Source: Lysobacterales bacterium CG02_land_8_20_14_3_00_62_12 (GTDB lineage: Bacteria > Pseudomonadota > Gammaproteobacteria > Xanthomonadales > Ahniellaceae). From it: a stretch of DNA of 21,777 nt. Position numbers and translations under genes: made by a program. The stretch covers positions 11,872 through 33,648 of the forward strand of contig PEUI01000075.1 of assembly GCA_002785585.1 (NCBI GenBank). The letters run 5' to 3'. The notes beneath the pieces are model-generated. The model was not told the DNA's origin. It ran no database searches and saw only the letters and a program-made list of their open reading frames with translations. This document shows positions 15,205 to 21,777 of the stretch, piece by piece; position 1 is the stretch's first letter; each line of letters starts with the position of its first letter.

Positions 15205-16170
15205 TCAGTCTGGCTTCGATGTCTTCCGCCCCCGGTTTGCGGCAGCAGTCTGCGGCGATTTTCGTCGCTTGGCGGCGGGCTGGACGGATTTCGGGTTTGC
15301 CTGCGCGCCCTTGCGCTTCGCAGCAGATGCTTCCAGCGGCTTCCGCTTCGTTGTCGGCACCGCGGCCACCTGCTGCTTTGTCGGGGCTTTCGTTGCTGGC
15401 GCTGGCACGGGTGTCTGGCGCGCCCTGCGCGTCGCTGTTTTTCGCGCCGCCGGATCGGACAGCGCCATCTCAATGCCAAAGACATCGGCCAGTCCGGCAG
15501 CGTCGAGCAGCTTGCTCTTGAGTGGTACCTGCGTCGTCTTGACCGGCAATGCCGCCGCCTGCGCCACCAGATCGCAGGCATCTACCTGGCGCAGCGTAAA
15601 GAGGAGTTCTGGCTGCTCGTCCAGACGCGCACCTACGCCATACATCACGGCGGCAACGTGCTTGCACATCGTCGCCCAATCCGGACAGGAACAGTCGAGG
15701 TGAATGTCTTTGGGCGCCGGAAACAGACCCGTTTTCGGTTGGCAGATGCGCCCCATCACGGCCTTCGAGAGCTTGCCCTGCAACAGTTCCACCAGCGAGG
15801 CGATGGAGCCGGTGCATTCCCTCGCGAGCGACTTCCAGTGCGCAGCGGGCACGGCGGTAATACCGATCTCGATCTGGTAGAGACTCGACCCCATCACCCG
15901 CGCCGTCACCTTGCCCGGCGCGATTTTCAGGTCGATGACCGATCCGTTGCGCACATAACTGCGCCCGCGCGGCAGACGATTTTCATAGTCGCTGTAGGCC
16001 TCCAGGTTGTCGCACCAGGCCTTGCCCCAGAACGTCTTGGCGATCACCCGGCCGGCGATGACCACGGGCTGCATGCCCGGCCCGGACTTCTTCGCCTTGG
16101 CCACTGCCTTTTGCGCCTGCGCCCGCCGCTTCGCGACTGGCACATAGGGTTTCCAGTATCCGTAACGCAT
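15205..16170 (-). CDS. SWIM zinc-finger protein, partner of the SNF2 ATPase
   Basis: The 321-residue protein opens with MRYGYWKPYVPVAKRR and FWGKAWCDNLE, typical of bacterial SWIM proteins. The finger itself is C160-S-C162-P-D-W-A-T-M-C169-K-H171, matching CxCxnCxH. The last about 85 residues are a lysine/arginine/alanine/proline-rich, presumably disordered basic tail (KKRK-like clusters) suited to nucleic-acid binding. The start codon lies 4 bp after the SNF2 stop, and its ribosome binding site (GGAGAA) lies inside the final codons of that gene, so the pair is translationally coupled. Bacterial SWIM proteins are commonly encoded next to SNF2 ATPases and are thought to help them bind DNA or protein. 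The biological role of the pair is not established. Confidence 0.9.
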   Translation of the reverse strand: MRYGYWKPYVPVAKRRAQAQKAVAKAKKSGPGMQPVVIAGRVIAKTFWGKAWCDNLEAYSDYENRLPRGRSYVRNGSVIDLKIAPGKVTARVMGSSLYQIEIGITAVPAAHWKSLARECTGSIASLVELLQGKLSKAVMGRICQPKTGLFPAPKDIHLDCSCPDWATMCKHVAAVMYGVGARLDEQPELLFTLRQVDACDLVAQAAALPVKTTQVPLKSKLLDAAGLADVFGIEMALSDPAARKTATRRARQTPVPAPATKAPTKQQVAAVPTTKRKPLEASAAKRKGAQANPKSVQPAAKRRKSPQTAAANRGRKTSKPD

Positions 16171-16174
16171 GCGC

Positions 16175-18823
16175 TTATTCTCCGATGGAGTGGATGTCGA
16201 GTTTCACCAGATCGAGCAGTTCGGCGTCGCTCATCTCGGTCAGGTTGATTTCCGCGCCGCCTTCGAGCACGTCGCTGACCAGTTTCTGTTTTGAGCGAAT
16301 CAGCTCGTCGATGCGATCCTCGATGGTGCCACGGCAGACGAACTTGTGCGCCAGCACGTTGCGGTGCTGGCCGATGCGCCAGGCGCGGTCGGTCGCCTGG
16401 TTTTCCACCGCGGGGTTCCACCAGCGGTCGAAGTGGACCACATGCGAGGCGGCGGTCAGATTGAGCCCGGTGCCGCCCGCCTTGAGCGAGAGGACAAAGA
16501 AGGGAACCCGCTCGTCTTCCTGGAAACGATTGACCAGTTCTTTGCGGCGGCCCACCGGCGTGCCGCCGTGCAGCACCAGGCCCTCACGACCGAAGATATT
16601 CCCCAGGAAGGCCGCCAGCGGCGCGGTGGTTTCCCGAAACTGGGTGAACACCAAAACCTTTTCCTGCTTGGCTGCAATGGTTTCCGCAATTTCAGCCAGG
16701 CGCGTGAACTTGCCGCTGTCTTCCGGTTTCCAGGCCCCATCGCCCAGCCACTGCGAGGGATGGTTGCAGATTTGCTTGAAACGCATCAGAAAGGCCAGCA
16801 CCAAGCCCTTGCGTGCGATTCCATCCGACTTTTCCAGGGCGGCGGCCAGTTCCTTGACCGCACGCTGGTAGAGCGCGGCCTGGGCGGGCTTGAGTGCGCA
16901 CCAGGCGGTCATTTCCGTCTTGTCCGGCAGGTCGCTGATGATGCGCTTATCGCTCTTCATGCGGCGCAGGATGTAGGGCTTGACCAGCGTGCGCAGCGGG
17001 CCGTAGTGGGGCAGCCCCTTGGTGAAATTGCCAAAGGCTTTTTGCGATCCCAATAGGCCCGGATGGGTGAAATCAAAGAGCGACCACAGATCTTCGATGC
17101 GGTTTTCCACCGGCGTACCGGTGAGCGCGATGCGCGCATCAGCCTTGAGTTTCTTGACCGCTTTCGTTTGTTTCGCGGCGGGGTTCTTGAGTGCCTGCGC
17201 CTCGTCGGCCACGACCAGCTGCCAGCGCATCTCCTGAAGGTTGGGCAGACGCATCAGCGTGCCATAGCTGGTGATGACCAAATCCACGCCCGCCAGTCGC
17301 GCGGCATCCAATGCGTGCAAAGCGTCCTGGGTCATCGCGGAAGGATGCGCGATCAGGCAGCGCAGGGTCGGGGTGAAGCGTTCGGCCTCCTGTTGCCAGT
17401 TGGCGAGCAGCGAGGCCGGCGCCACCAGGAGGCTGGGCCGTTGGCGTTCGAGGGTAAGCAACAAGGCGAGCACCTGGATCGTCTTGCCGAGCCCCATGTC
17501 GTCGGCAAGGCAAGCACCCAGCCCCAGCCGGGTGAGCAGGTGCAGCCAGCGCACGCCCGCTTCCTGATAGGGGCGCAGTGTGGCGTGCAATGCCGGGCCG
17601 GGGCTGACGGCGGCCAGACCTTCCGGGCTGCGCAAGCCCTGAAGCAAATCGGCGAGCCAATCGCCGGCGACGACTTCCGCCCAGTCGGGATCGGCGGCTA
17701 CGACATCGTCGAGCGAAGTGCCCGCGAGCAGGCGCATGGCCTGGCCAAAGGGCAGACCATCCACTGCCGCGTCCTCGATGCCCTGAAAGCGGGCGATAAG
17801 GCGTTCGAGCCGGTCGCGGTCGACTTCGACCCACTGCCCGCGAATCCATTGCAGGCCCTCCTTGCCAGCGAGCAGCGCGGCGATTTCGTCGGTGGAGAGC
17901 GGTTTGCCGTCCAACGTGACGTCCATCCGGAAGTCGAGCAGCGCATCCAGGCCCAGTAGGGACGGGTTCTTCGCGCCGATGGTGGCGGCTACTTTTGGCC
18001 GGGCCGGGCGACCCTGGCCCCAAGTCCTGGGCGTGCGCACGACGATGCCCGCCGCATCCAGCTTTGACACATCGCGCAGAAACTGGACCGCCTCCGCAAC
18101 CTGCCAGCGCAGGGGGTGGTAGAGATCGCCCTCGGCGACCATAGCGGCCAGCCAATCACAGCTTTCCGCCGCCTTCTGCACCGGCACCAACAGGGACAAC
18201 AGCTGCGCCTTCTGCCGACCGCCGGAAAACTCTGCCAGTGCTTGCGCGAGCGGCAGGTGTTGCGCCTTGCCGTGCGCGGACAGGCGCGAGGTGTAGGTGG
18301 CAAGAAAAGCGAACGGGTATTCCGCATCCTTGTGGTTTTCCGCCAGGTTGAAATGCACGCGCCCGACCAGATTCCAGGCCGGGTATTGCGACTTGAGAAA
18401 GTCCGGGAGCGTTCGACCGGAAGTGGCCAATTCTGCCTTCACAACGGCTTCGATGTCCGACCAGAACGACCGCAGCACAGCCGGCGTCAGGTACTCCGCG
18501 CCGGTCATCGGCGGGGCATCGAGACACAGGGTTTCGAGCGCCAGCGTATCGAGCGTGGCGATGGCGATCTCGCCGTCTTCCGGTATCGCGGTCAGCAGCG
18601 TCACATAGCGTGCCGCGAAGTCCCGCCAGAACGCCCACAGCGGCGGCAAGGCGCTGGCAACTTCTGCCGCGCCCAGCTGCAGCAGACCGTATCCGGCACC
18701 GCGCGCAAAGGCCGCGCTGAGCCGATCAGCCAGCGCATCCGGCAACTGCGGCGCGTCGGCGTCCGCACCAAACTGGAGATGCCCCTTGGGTGTCAGGTGC
18801 ATGGCGAAGCTTTCAAGCGACAC
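16175..18823 (-). CDS. SNF2-family DEAD/DEAH helicase-like ATPase
   Basis: The 882-residue protein has an N-terminal region of about 410 residues. It includes a bacterial SNF2-associated (DUF3670-like) segment around 285-335 (LDALLDFRMDVTLDGKPLS, WIRGQWVEVD). Two RecA-like lobes follow: Walker A DDMGLGKT (441-448), Walker B DEAQ (540-543), motif III LTGTPVEN (567-574), and in lobe 2 VFTQFRE, LSLKAGGTGLNLTAASHV and QATDRAWRIGQ (809-819). SNF2 ATPases translocate on double-stranded DNA or displace proteins from it, without classical strand separation. The GTG at 18823 has AAGGG upstream; an ATG at 18802, seven codons later, is the alternative and lacks a better site. The adjacent SWIM gene is its likely partner. 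The broken helix-turn-helix gene just upstream is its likely former regulator. Confidence 0.93.
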   Translation of the reverse strand: MSLESFAMHLTPKGHLQFGADADAPQLPDALADRLSAAFARGAGYGLLQLGAAEVASALPPLWAFWRDFAARYVTLLTAIPEDGEIAIATLDTLALETLCLDAPPMTGAEYLTPAVLRSFWSDIEAVVKAELATSGRTLPDFLKSQYPAWNLVGRVHFNLAENHKDAEYPFAFLATYTSRLSAHGKAQHLPLAQALAEFSGGRQKAQLLSLLVPVQKAAESCDWLAAMVAEGDLYHPLRWQVAEAVQFLRDVSKLDAAGIVVRTPRTWGQGRPARPKVAATIGAKNPSLLGLDALLDFRMDVTLDGKPLSTDEIAALLAGKEGLQWIRGQWVEVDRDRLERLIARFQGIEDAAVDGLPFGQAMRLLAGTSLDDVVAADPDWAEVVAGDWLADLLQGLRSPEGLAAVSPGPALHATLRPYQEAGVRWLHLLTRLGLGACLADDMGLGKTIQVLALLLTLERQRPSLLVAPASLLANWQQEAERFTPTLRCLIAHPSAMTQDALHALDAARLAGVDLVITSYGTLMRLPNLQEMRWQLVVADEAQALKNPAAKQTKAVKKLKADARIALTGTPVENRIEDLWSLFDFTHPGLLGSQKAFGNFTKGLPHYGPLRTLVKPYILRRMKSDKRIISDLPDKTEMTAWCALKPAQAALYQRAVKELAAALEKSDGIARKGLVLAFLMRFKQICNHPSQWLGDGAWKPEDSGKFTRLAEIAETIAAKQEKVLVFTQFRETTAPLAAFLGNIFGREGLVLHGGTPVGRRKELVNRFQEDERVPFFVLSLKAGGTGLNLTAASHVVHFDRWWNPAVENQATDRAWRIGQHRNVLAHKFVCRGTIEDRIDELIRSKQKLVSDVLEGGAEINLTEMSDAELLDLVKLDIHSIGE

Positions 18824-18860
18824 GTCGCAGCCCTTGATCTGGCGTCATTTCAGAGGTTCC

Positions 18861-19009
18861 TCAATCATCGACTGCGGAAATCTTCACCTTCCACAGCCAG
18901 CCCATCCGGTGCGCCGGGAGGCCTTTACCGTCCACCGATAAATCGAGCCCCGTCTCACCCCGAGCTGCGCGGCGATCTGCCCGACGGAAACCCACGGTTC
19001 AGCCGTCAT
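18861..19009 (-). pseudogene. frameshifted excisionase-like helix-turn-helix gene
   Basis: From the ATG at 19009 the first 26 codons encode MTAEPWVSVGQIAAQLGV followed by RRGSIYRW, the front half of a MerR/excisionase-type DNA-binding domain. The next codons in that frame give unrelated sequence, ending at a stop at 18884. Shifting frame after two bases restores the expected second half, GKGLPAHRMGWLWKVKISAVDD, with a stop at 18861. Two leftover bases between W and G, where the family has W-[IV]-[DE], fit a deletion of about four bases. The family often ends EVD-[DE]-WV, so the C-terminus also seems shortened. No slippery heptamer is evident, so programmed frameshifting is unlikely. Intact relatives commonly sit in front of helicase or restriction genes in accessory islands. 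Confidence 0.75.
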
Positions 19010-19242
19010 GACGGCGCTTCGGATGCAGGGCTTGGGGTCGCATAAAATCGGTTTCAATCGCCAAGCTGGCAATCTATCAGGACTGGCCTGCGCGGGCTGT
19101 CCTTTGATGCGAAATGAATCGCTGAATAGCTTGGCTTGGCTATCGAACAGCGCGTTCCCGATGGCGTCGGCAATCACCTCACGGAGCCTACGATGAACGC
19201 CCGAGCAGCCGCCCGCGACGCCTAAGGGCTGGGTTCTGGAAT
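19010..19242. other. 233-bp region between tRNA-Lys and the broken HTH gene
   Basis: Read on the minus strand the frame stays open through parts of this stretch, but the translation (for example LREVIADAIGNALFDSQ) resembles nothing I recognise and runs through the tRNA. No integrase, attachment repeat or terminator hairpin was identified. It would contain the promoter of the helix-turn-helix/SNF2 unit, but no convincing -35/-10 pair stands out. Confidence 0.4.
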
Positions 19243-19318
19243 TGGTGGGTCGTCGGGGACTTGAACCCCGGACCAACGGATTAAAAGTCCGCTGCTCTAC
19301 CGGCTGAGCTAACGACCC
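19243..19318 (-). tRNA. tRNA-Lys (anticodon TTT)
   Basis: The 76-nt gene folds completely. The acceptor stem is GGGTCGT/ACGACCC, the D-stem GCTC/GAGC, the anticodon stem GCGGA/TCCGT with loop CTTTTAA (anticodon TTT), a five-base variable loop follows, and the T-stem is CGGGG/CCCCG with loop TTCAAGT. The discriminator is A and the 3' CCA is encoded. It lies downstream of queC on the same strand, as in Pseudomonas aeruginosa, where the equivalent tRNA-Lys is a known genomic-island integration site. Confidence 0.97.
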
Positions 19319-19334
19319 GCGAAGAAGGTCGCGC

Positions 19335-19363
19335 AGTTTAGGTGAGCGCGCCTGAGTACACAA
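19335..19363 (-). promoter_or_regulatory. promoter of tRNA-Lys
   Basis: On the minus strand TTGTGT (19358-19363) and TAAACT (19335-19340) are spaced by exactly 17 bp and end 16 bp before the mature tRNA 5' end. The bases after the -10 box (GCGCGACC) form a GC-rich discriminator, as expected for stringently controlled stable-RNA promoters. A perfect 7-bp inverted repeat (CGCGCCT/AGGCGCG, 19347-19369) overlaps the spacer and -35 box. Confidence 0.6.
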
Positions 19364-19443
19364 GGCGCGTGTCAGGCGCTGTTAGCCCAAAGCCGTAATG
19401 CCCCCTTTGCACCCGTTAGAAATTTTTCCCTTTGGCTGAGGAT

Positions 19444-19477
19444 ATGCGCTGGGTTCGAGAATGCGCTGGGTTCGAGA
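19444..19477 (+). repeat. 17-bp perfect tandem duplication
   Basis: The unit ATGCGCTGGGTTCGAGA occurs twice without a gap (19444-19460 and 19461-19477), directly in front of the REP-like pair. Confidence 0.9.
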
Positions 19478-19479
19478 AC

Positions 19480-19506
19480 AGCGGCGGCAAGCCGCCGCAC
19501 TCCAAA
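19480..19506 (+). repeat. REP-like 27-nt palindromic element, copy A
   Basis: The element has a hairpin of eight base pairs (GCGGCGGC / GCCGCCGC, two-base loop) followed by the tail ACTCCAAA. It forms an inverted pair with the element at 19555-19581 and is related to the copy at 6258-6284. Such elements are spread by RAYT (TnpA-REP) transposases in many proteobacteria. Confidence 0.85.
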
Positions 19507-19550
19507 GTGACCGCACTCCGAAGTAGCAGCGCTCCGAAAGTAGCAGCACT
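19499..19550 (+). repeat. degenerate 16-17-bp tandem repeats
   Basis: Three and a half imperfect units of the form ACTCCGAAGTAGCAGC start at 19499, 19515, 19531 and 19548, and fill the space between the two REP-like elements. The first unit includes the tail of copy A. Confidence 0.75.
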
Positions 19551-19554
19551 CGAA

Positions 19555-19581
19555 TTTGGAGTGCGGGAGCTTGCTCCCGCT
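19555..19581 (-). repeat. REP-like 27-nt palindromic element, copy B (inverted)
   Basis: Read on the minus strand it aligns without gaps to copy A and differs at four of 27 positions. The differences at positions 6/15 and 7/14 are paired and keep the hairpin intact (C-G to G-C, G-C to A-T). Confidence 0.85.
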
Positions 19582-19706
19582 TTAAGCTTCAAGGGGTGGT
19601 GATTATCGCGAGAACCCCACCGATCAGCCATCCATGGCGAACGCCCTTGTGTACCAAACCAGGCAGTCAGCCTGGCCGCTGACCACCGCGCCGCCACCAT
19701 CACCAC
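19582..19706. other. non-coding stretch between REP pair and queC
   Basis: No ORF or T-tailed terminator was seen. GTGGTGAT (19596-19603) and ATCACCAC (19699-19706, ending at the queC stop) are inverted, but 95 bp apart, which is too far for a convincing terminator. Confidence 0.4.
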
Positions 19707-20399
19707 TTAGCGGTAGCGCGTGACATCGACCACGGCGGCGTCACTGAATCCCTGGGCGCGCAAGCGGCAAGCATCGCAGCGGCCGCAGGCGCGGCCTTCG
19801 GCATCGGCCTGATAGCAGGAAACGGTGCTGGCGAAATCGACGCCCAGTTGCCCGCCGCGCAAAACAATATCGGCCTTGCTCAGGTGCATCAACGGCGCGT
19901 GCACCCGCAGTCCATTGCCTTCGACGCCGGCCTTGGTGGCAAGCTGAGCCAGTTGCTCGAAGGCTTCGATAAAGGCTGGGCGACAATCGGGATAGCCCGA
20001 ATAATCGACCGCATTGACGCCACAAAACAAATCATTGGCACCGAGCACTTCGGCCCAGGCCATCGCGACCGCCAGCATGATGGTGTTGCGCGCTGGCACG
20101 TAGGTTACCGGGATGCCGGACGACGGCGCCTCGGGGACGGCGATTTCTGCGGTCAATGCCGAGCCGCCGAGGCTACGCAAATCGATCTGCACGGTCTTGT
20201 GTTCGACCGCCGCCAGCGCCGACGCCACCCGCGCCGCAGCCGCCAGTTCGGCGTGATGGCGCTGTCCGTAGTCGACCGTCAACGCGTAACAGGAAAATCC
20301 CTGGCTGCGGGCAATCGCCAAGGTCACCGCCGAGTCCATGCCGCCGGAGACCAAAATAACCGCACGCTTTTGCCCACCGCTCATTGGTTCAGAGGCCAT
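19707..20399 (-). CDS. queC: 7-cyano-7-deazaguanine (preQ0) synthase
   Basis: The 230-residue protein has the PP-loop SGGMDS (residues 18-23), VDYGQRH, the conserved VPARNTIML and GVNAVDYSGYPDCRP blocks, and the zinc ligands C195, C205, C208 and C211 near the C-terminus (CGRCDACRLR). QueC converts 7-carboxy-7-deazaguanine, ammonia and ATP to preQ0, the precursor of queuosine in tRNA. The ATG at 20399 has GGAG five bases upstream; a second ATG at 20384 is possible. The start lies inside the end of a small membrane ORF (11-bp overlap), pointing to translational coupling within a queE - small ORF - queC operon. Confidence 0.96.
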   Translation of the reverse strand: MASEPMSGGQKRAVILVSGGMDSAVTLAIARSQGFSCYALTVDYGQRHHAELAAAARVASALAAVEHKTVQIDLRSLGGSALTAEIAVPEAPSSGIPVTYVPARNTIMLAVAMAWAEVLGANDLFCGVNAVDYSGYPDCRPAFIEAFEQLAQLATKAGVEGNGLRVHAPLMHLSKADIVLRGGQLGVDFASTVSCYQADAEGRACGRCDACRLRAQGFSDAAVVDVTRYR

Positions 20400-20553
20400 G
20401 TCCACTCCAACCATGAAACACTTGATGCAAGGCGTCCAGCCACATCGCCAGCAGCGCCACGCCGCCCAGAACATAGGCCAGAACGACAAAGGGGTGGCCT
20501 ACCAACAAGCGTGCCGACAGGGCCAGTGCAGCATCGTGCATGGAAGCGCTCAT
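20389..20553 (-). CDS. 54-residue single-pass membrane protein between queE and queC
   Basis: The ORF starts with ATG at 20553, sharing ATGA with the stop of queE, and ends 11 bp inside queC. GAGGAG sits eight bases before the ATG, a near-ideal ribosome binding site. The product has a short polar N-terminus, one hydrophobic segment (HPFVVLAYVLGGVALLAMW, residues 20-38) and a histidine/glycine/tryptophan-rich C-terminus (HQVFHGWSGHGL). The frame is open further upstream inside queE, but those codons are the queE shadow. I do not recognise the family. The overlaps on both sides and the good ribosome binding site argue that it is translated. A role in coupling expression of the two enzymes, or at the membrane, is speculation. 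Confidence 0.65.
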   Translation of the reverse strand: MSASMHDAALALSARLLVGHPFVVLAYVLGGVALLAMWLDALHQVFHGWSGHGL

Positions 20554-21260
20554 CGGCCAGGCTCCTCGCCCCAAAGTTGTTTGTGCAACTGCAACTGGAA
20601 GCGCACCGGCAGACGATCCGCCAGTATCCATTCGGCAAGTTCAGACGCTGCGATCTCGCCATGGCTGGGCGAAAACAGCACGTCGCAGCGCGCCGTCAAA
20701 GCGTGCTGCCAGACGATGCCACACGCCCATTCGTAATCGGCACGATCACCGATGACAAACTTGATCTGGTCGTGCGCCAGCAGCAAGGGCAGATTTTCCC
20801 AGCGATTTTTCAGCACTTCACCCGAAGCGGGCGTCTTCAGATCGAGCACTTTTACCACCCGCGGATCGACGCCGGAGATGTCGATGGCGCCGCTGGTCTC
20901 CAGCGACACCAGATAGTTGTTATCGCACAGTTGCTCAAGCAGTTGCAGACAGCGTTTTTGCGCCAGTGGCTCGCCACCGGTGACACAGACATGGCGTGCA
21001 CCGAAACTGGCGACACGCTCAAGCACCCGCGCGATCGGCCACCACTCGCCGCCGAAAAAAGCGTAGCGGGTATCGCAGTAGTGGCAGCGCAATGGGCAGC
21101 CGGTGAGGCGCACGAACACGGTCGGCCAACCGGCGTCGCGGGCTTCGCCCTGCAATGAAAAAAATATCTCCGTGATCCGCAGGCGCTGTTCGTTGGCTGC
21201 TATGGGTAACTGGTTCACCACAAGATCCGTCGCTAGGTTTGGGGAGGGCGGCCGGGTCAT
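20550..21260 (-). CDS. queE: 7-carboxy-7-deazaguanine synthase (radical SAM)
   Basis: The 236-residue protein starts its core with LRITEIFFSLQGE. The radical SAM cluster motif CPLRCHYC (C55, C59, C62, CxxxCxxC) follows, with DTRYAF, VTGGEPLAQ and SLETSGAIDISG, ending in LQLHKQLWGEE, which is typical of QueE. It converts CPH4 to 7-carboxy-7-deazaguanine using SAM and Mg2+, the step before QueC. The ATG at 21260 has no clear Shine-Dalgarno; a GTG about 13 codons later would also keep the whole core, so the start is uncertain. The gene overlaps the small membrane ORF by 4 bp and lies 147 bp after cpoB. Confidence 0.96.
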   Translation of the reverse strand: MTRPPSPNLATDLVVNQLPIAANEQRLRITEIFFSLQGEARDAGWPTVFVRLTGCPLRCHYCDTRYAFFGGEWWPIARVLERVASFGARHVCVTGGEPLAQKRCLQLLEQLCDNNYLVSLETSGAIDISGVDPRVVKVLDLKTPASGEVLKNRWENLPLLLAHDQIKFVIGDRADYEWACGIVWQHALTARCDVLFSPSHGEIAASELAEWILADRLPVRFQLQLHKQLWGEEPGR

Positions 21261-21337
21261 CGCGGCAGCTAAACAAATTTTCGCAGCGATGGTACCCGCG
21301 CCAGGATCGTCCTCGCCGATCAGATGCCGACGACGAT

Positions 21338-21369
21338 GTCGGCTCGGCGCCGTTGGCGCTTGAGCCGAC
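21338..21369. repeat. strong hairpin between cpoB and queE
   Basis: GTCGGCTC (21338-21345) pairs with GAGCCGAC (21362-21369), and GCGCC (21347-21351) with GGCGC (21355-21359), around a GTT loop. No T-run follows on the minus strand, so it is not a standard terminator. Its right half shares 18 identical bases with 6204-6221. Confidence 0.6.
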
Positions 21370-21407
21370 CTGACGACAGTGGCGTCAACGCCAGGCTGGT
21401 TGCGGAA

Positions 21408-21776
21408 CTACGGCGTTTTACCTTCCAGGCGCAGCGCCCGCAAGCGGCCCTGGGCCAGCCGCGCGACGGTGGTCTCCGGATAATTCTGGATCACCTGATT
21501 CAACGCCGCTTCGGCTGCATTCCACTCGTGCAATTCGTAGTGGCAATAGCCCAATTTGAGCAGCGCATCGGGCGCCTTGGCGCTCTGCGGAAACCGCGCC
21601 AACAGGGTCTTGAAGGTATCCAGTGCGACCGCGTAGTTCTGGGTGACGTAATAACTTTCGCCCAGCCAGTACAAGCCATTGTCGGCCAGATCGCCATTCG
21701 GATACTGTTCGAGAAATCCCGAGAATCGCCGCGCCGATTCGGCGTAGCGGCCTTCGCGCAACGCAGCGAAAGCCAT
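21408..21776 (-). CDS. cpoB: CpoB (YbgF) cell-division coordinator, C-terminal part
   Basis: The 122 residues visible are the C-terminal TPR domain; the reading frame continues beyond the right edge, and the methionine at 21776 is internal. The TPR-like repeats EQYPNGDLADNGLYWLGESYY, FPQSAKAPDALLKLGYCHYE and NYPETTVARLAQGRLRAL are closely typical of CpoB. This periplasmic protein coordinates Tol-Pal outer-membrane constriction with peptidoglycan synthesis by PBP1B. The rest of the tol-pal operon (tolQRAB, pal) is expected to the right of the window. QueE follows in the same direction. Confidence 0.93.
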   Translation of the reverse strand: MAFAALREGRYAESARRFSGFLEQYPNGDLADNGLYWLGESYYVTQNYAVALDTFKTLLARFPQSAKAPDALLKLGYCHYELHEWNAAEAALNQVIQNYPETTVARLAQGRLRALRLEGKTP

Positions 21777-21777
21777 G

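Noticed and set aside
15160..16248. Plus-strand ORF of 362 codons across the SWIM gene
   Set aside because: It is antisense to the SWIM gene, whose CxCxnCxH motif and coupling to SNF2 are clear; the shadow has no domain.
19192..19224. Ten-codon plus-strand ORF (MNARAAARDA) with GGAG upstream
   Set aside because: Too short to support from sequence alone, and it lies in the presumed leader region of the minus-strand HTH unit.
19347..19369. Perfect 7-bp hairpin as a terminator of queC
   Set aside because: No T-run on either strand, and it overlaps the better-supported tRNA-Lys promoter.
19444..19581. Possible CRISPR array
   Set aside because: The repeats are short, directly adjacent or degenerate, without uniform spacers; they are tandem and REP-like repeats.
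21261..21337. preQ1 riboswitch in front of queE
   Set aside because: The leader lacks the A-rich tail and the short C-rich/G-rich pseudoknot arrangement of preQ1 riboswitches.

Overview
The window most likely comes from a gammaproteobacterium of the Xanthomonadales/Lysobacterales. It is GC-rich, and a DamX-like SPOR gene sits directly in front of hemE. The run cpoB - queE - queC - tRNA-Lys matches the tol-pal locus layout known from Pseudomonas and relatives. A RegB/RegA pair and a LacI regulator next to a GH13 amylase fit the same group. The assignment is inferred from gene content and order; no marker gene was compared.

Layout. Positions 2-4562 hold carbohydrate functions: the 3' end of a GH13 amylase/CGTase-like gene, a convergent LacI-family regulator, and a large membrane protein fusing a GH17 glucanase domain to a GT2 glycosyltransferase (NdvB-like beta-glucan synthase). 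That gene ends in a terminator whose loop contains its stop codon. Positions 4563-8824 hold a DegS/AlgW-type membrane-anchored HtrA protease, a small chimeric lipoprotein gene and a TonB-dependent receptor. The leader and first 12 codons of the receptor (88 bp) occur in identical form in front of the lipoprotein gene. A strong terminator closes the receptor gene. Positions 9033-10828 encode a RegB-type sensor kinase and a RegA-type regulator overlapping by 4 bp.

Positions 11006-15024 carry a beta-CASP metallo-beta-lactamase nuclease on the minus strand, then WGR mini-protein, SPOR protein and hemE on the plus strand. Positions 15205-19009 (minus strand) hold a two-gene SNF2 ATPase/SWIM zinc-finger module preceded by a frameshifted helix-turn-helix gene. 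The module lies just downstream of tRNA-Lys(TTT), a known type of island insertion site. Positions 19319-19706 are non-coding and hold a REP-like inverted pair and small tandem repeats. The window closes with queC, a 54-residue membrane ORF wedged between queC and queE, then queE and the 3' end of cpoB, all on the minus strand.

The observations most worth following are the SNF2/SWIM module with its broken DNA-binding gene beside tRNA-Lys, the 88-bp duplicated leader that makes a chimeric lipoprotein, the tightly overlapping membrane micro-ORF in the queuosine operon, and a hairpin repeat family whose copies show compensatory base changes. No CRISPR array, intact insertion sequence, integrase or phage structural gene was seen.
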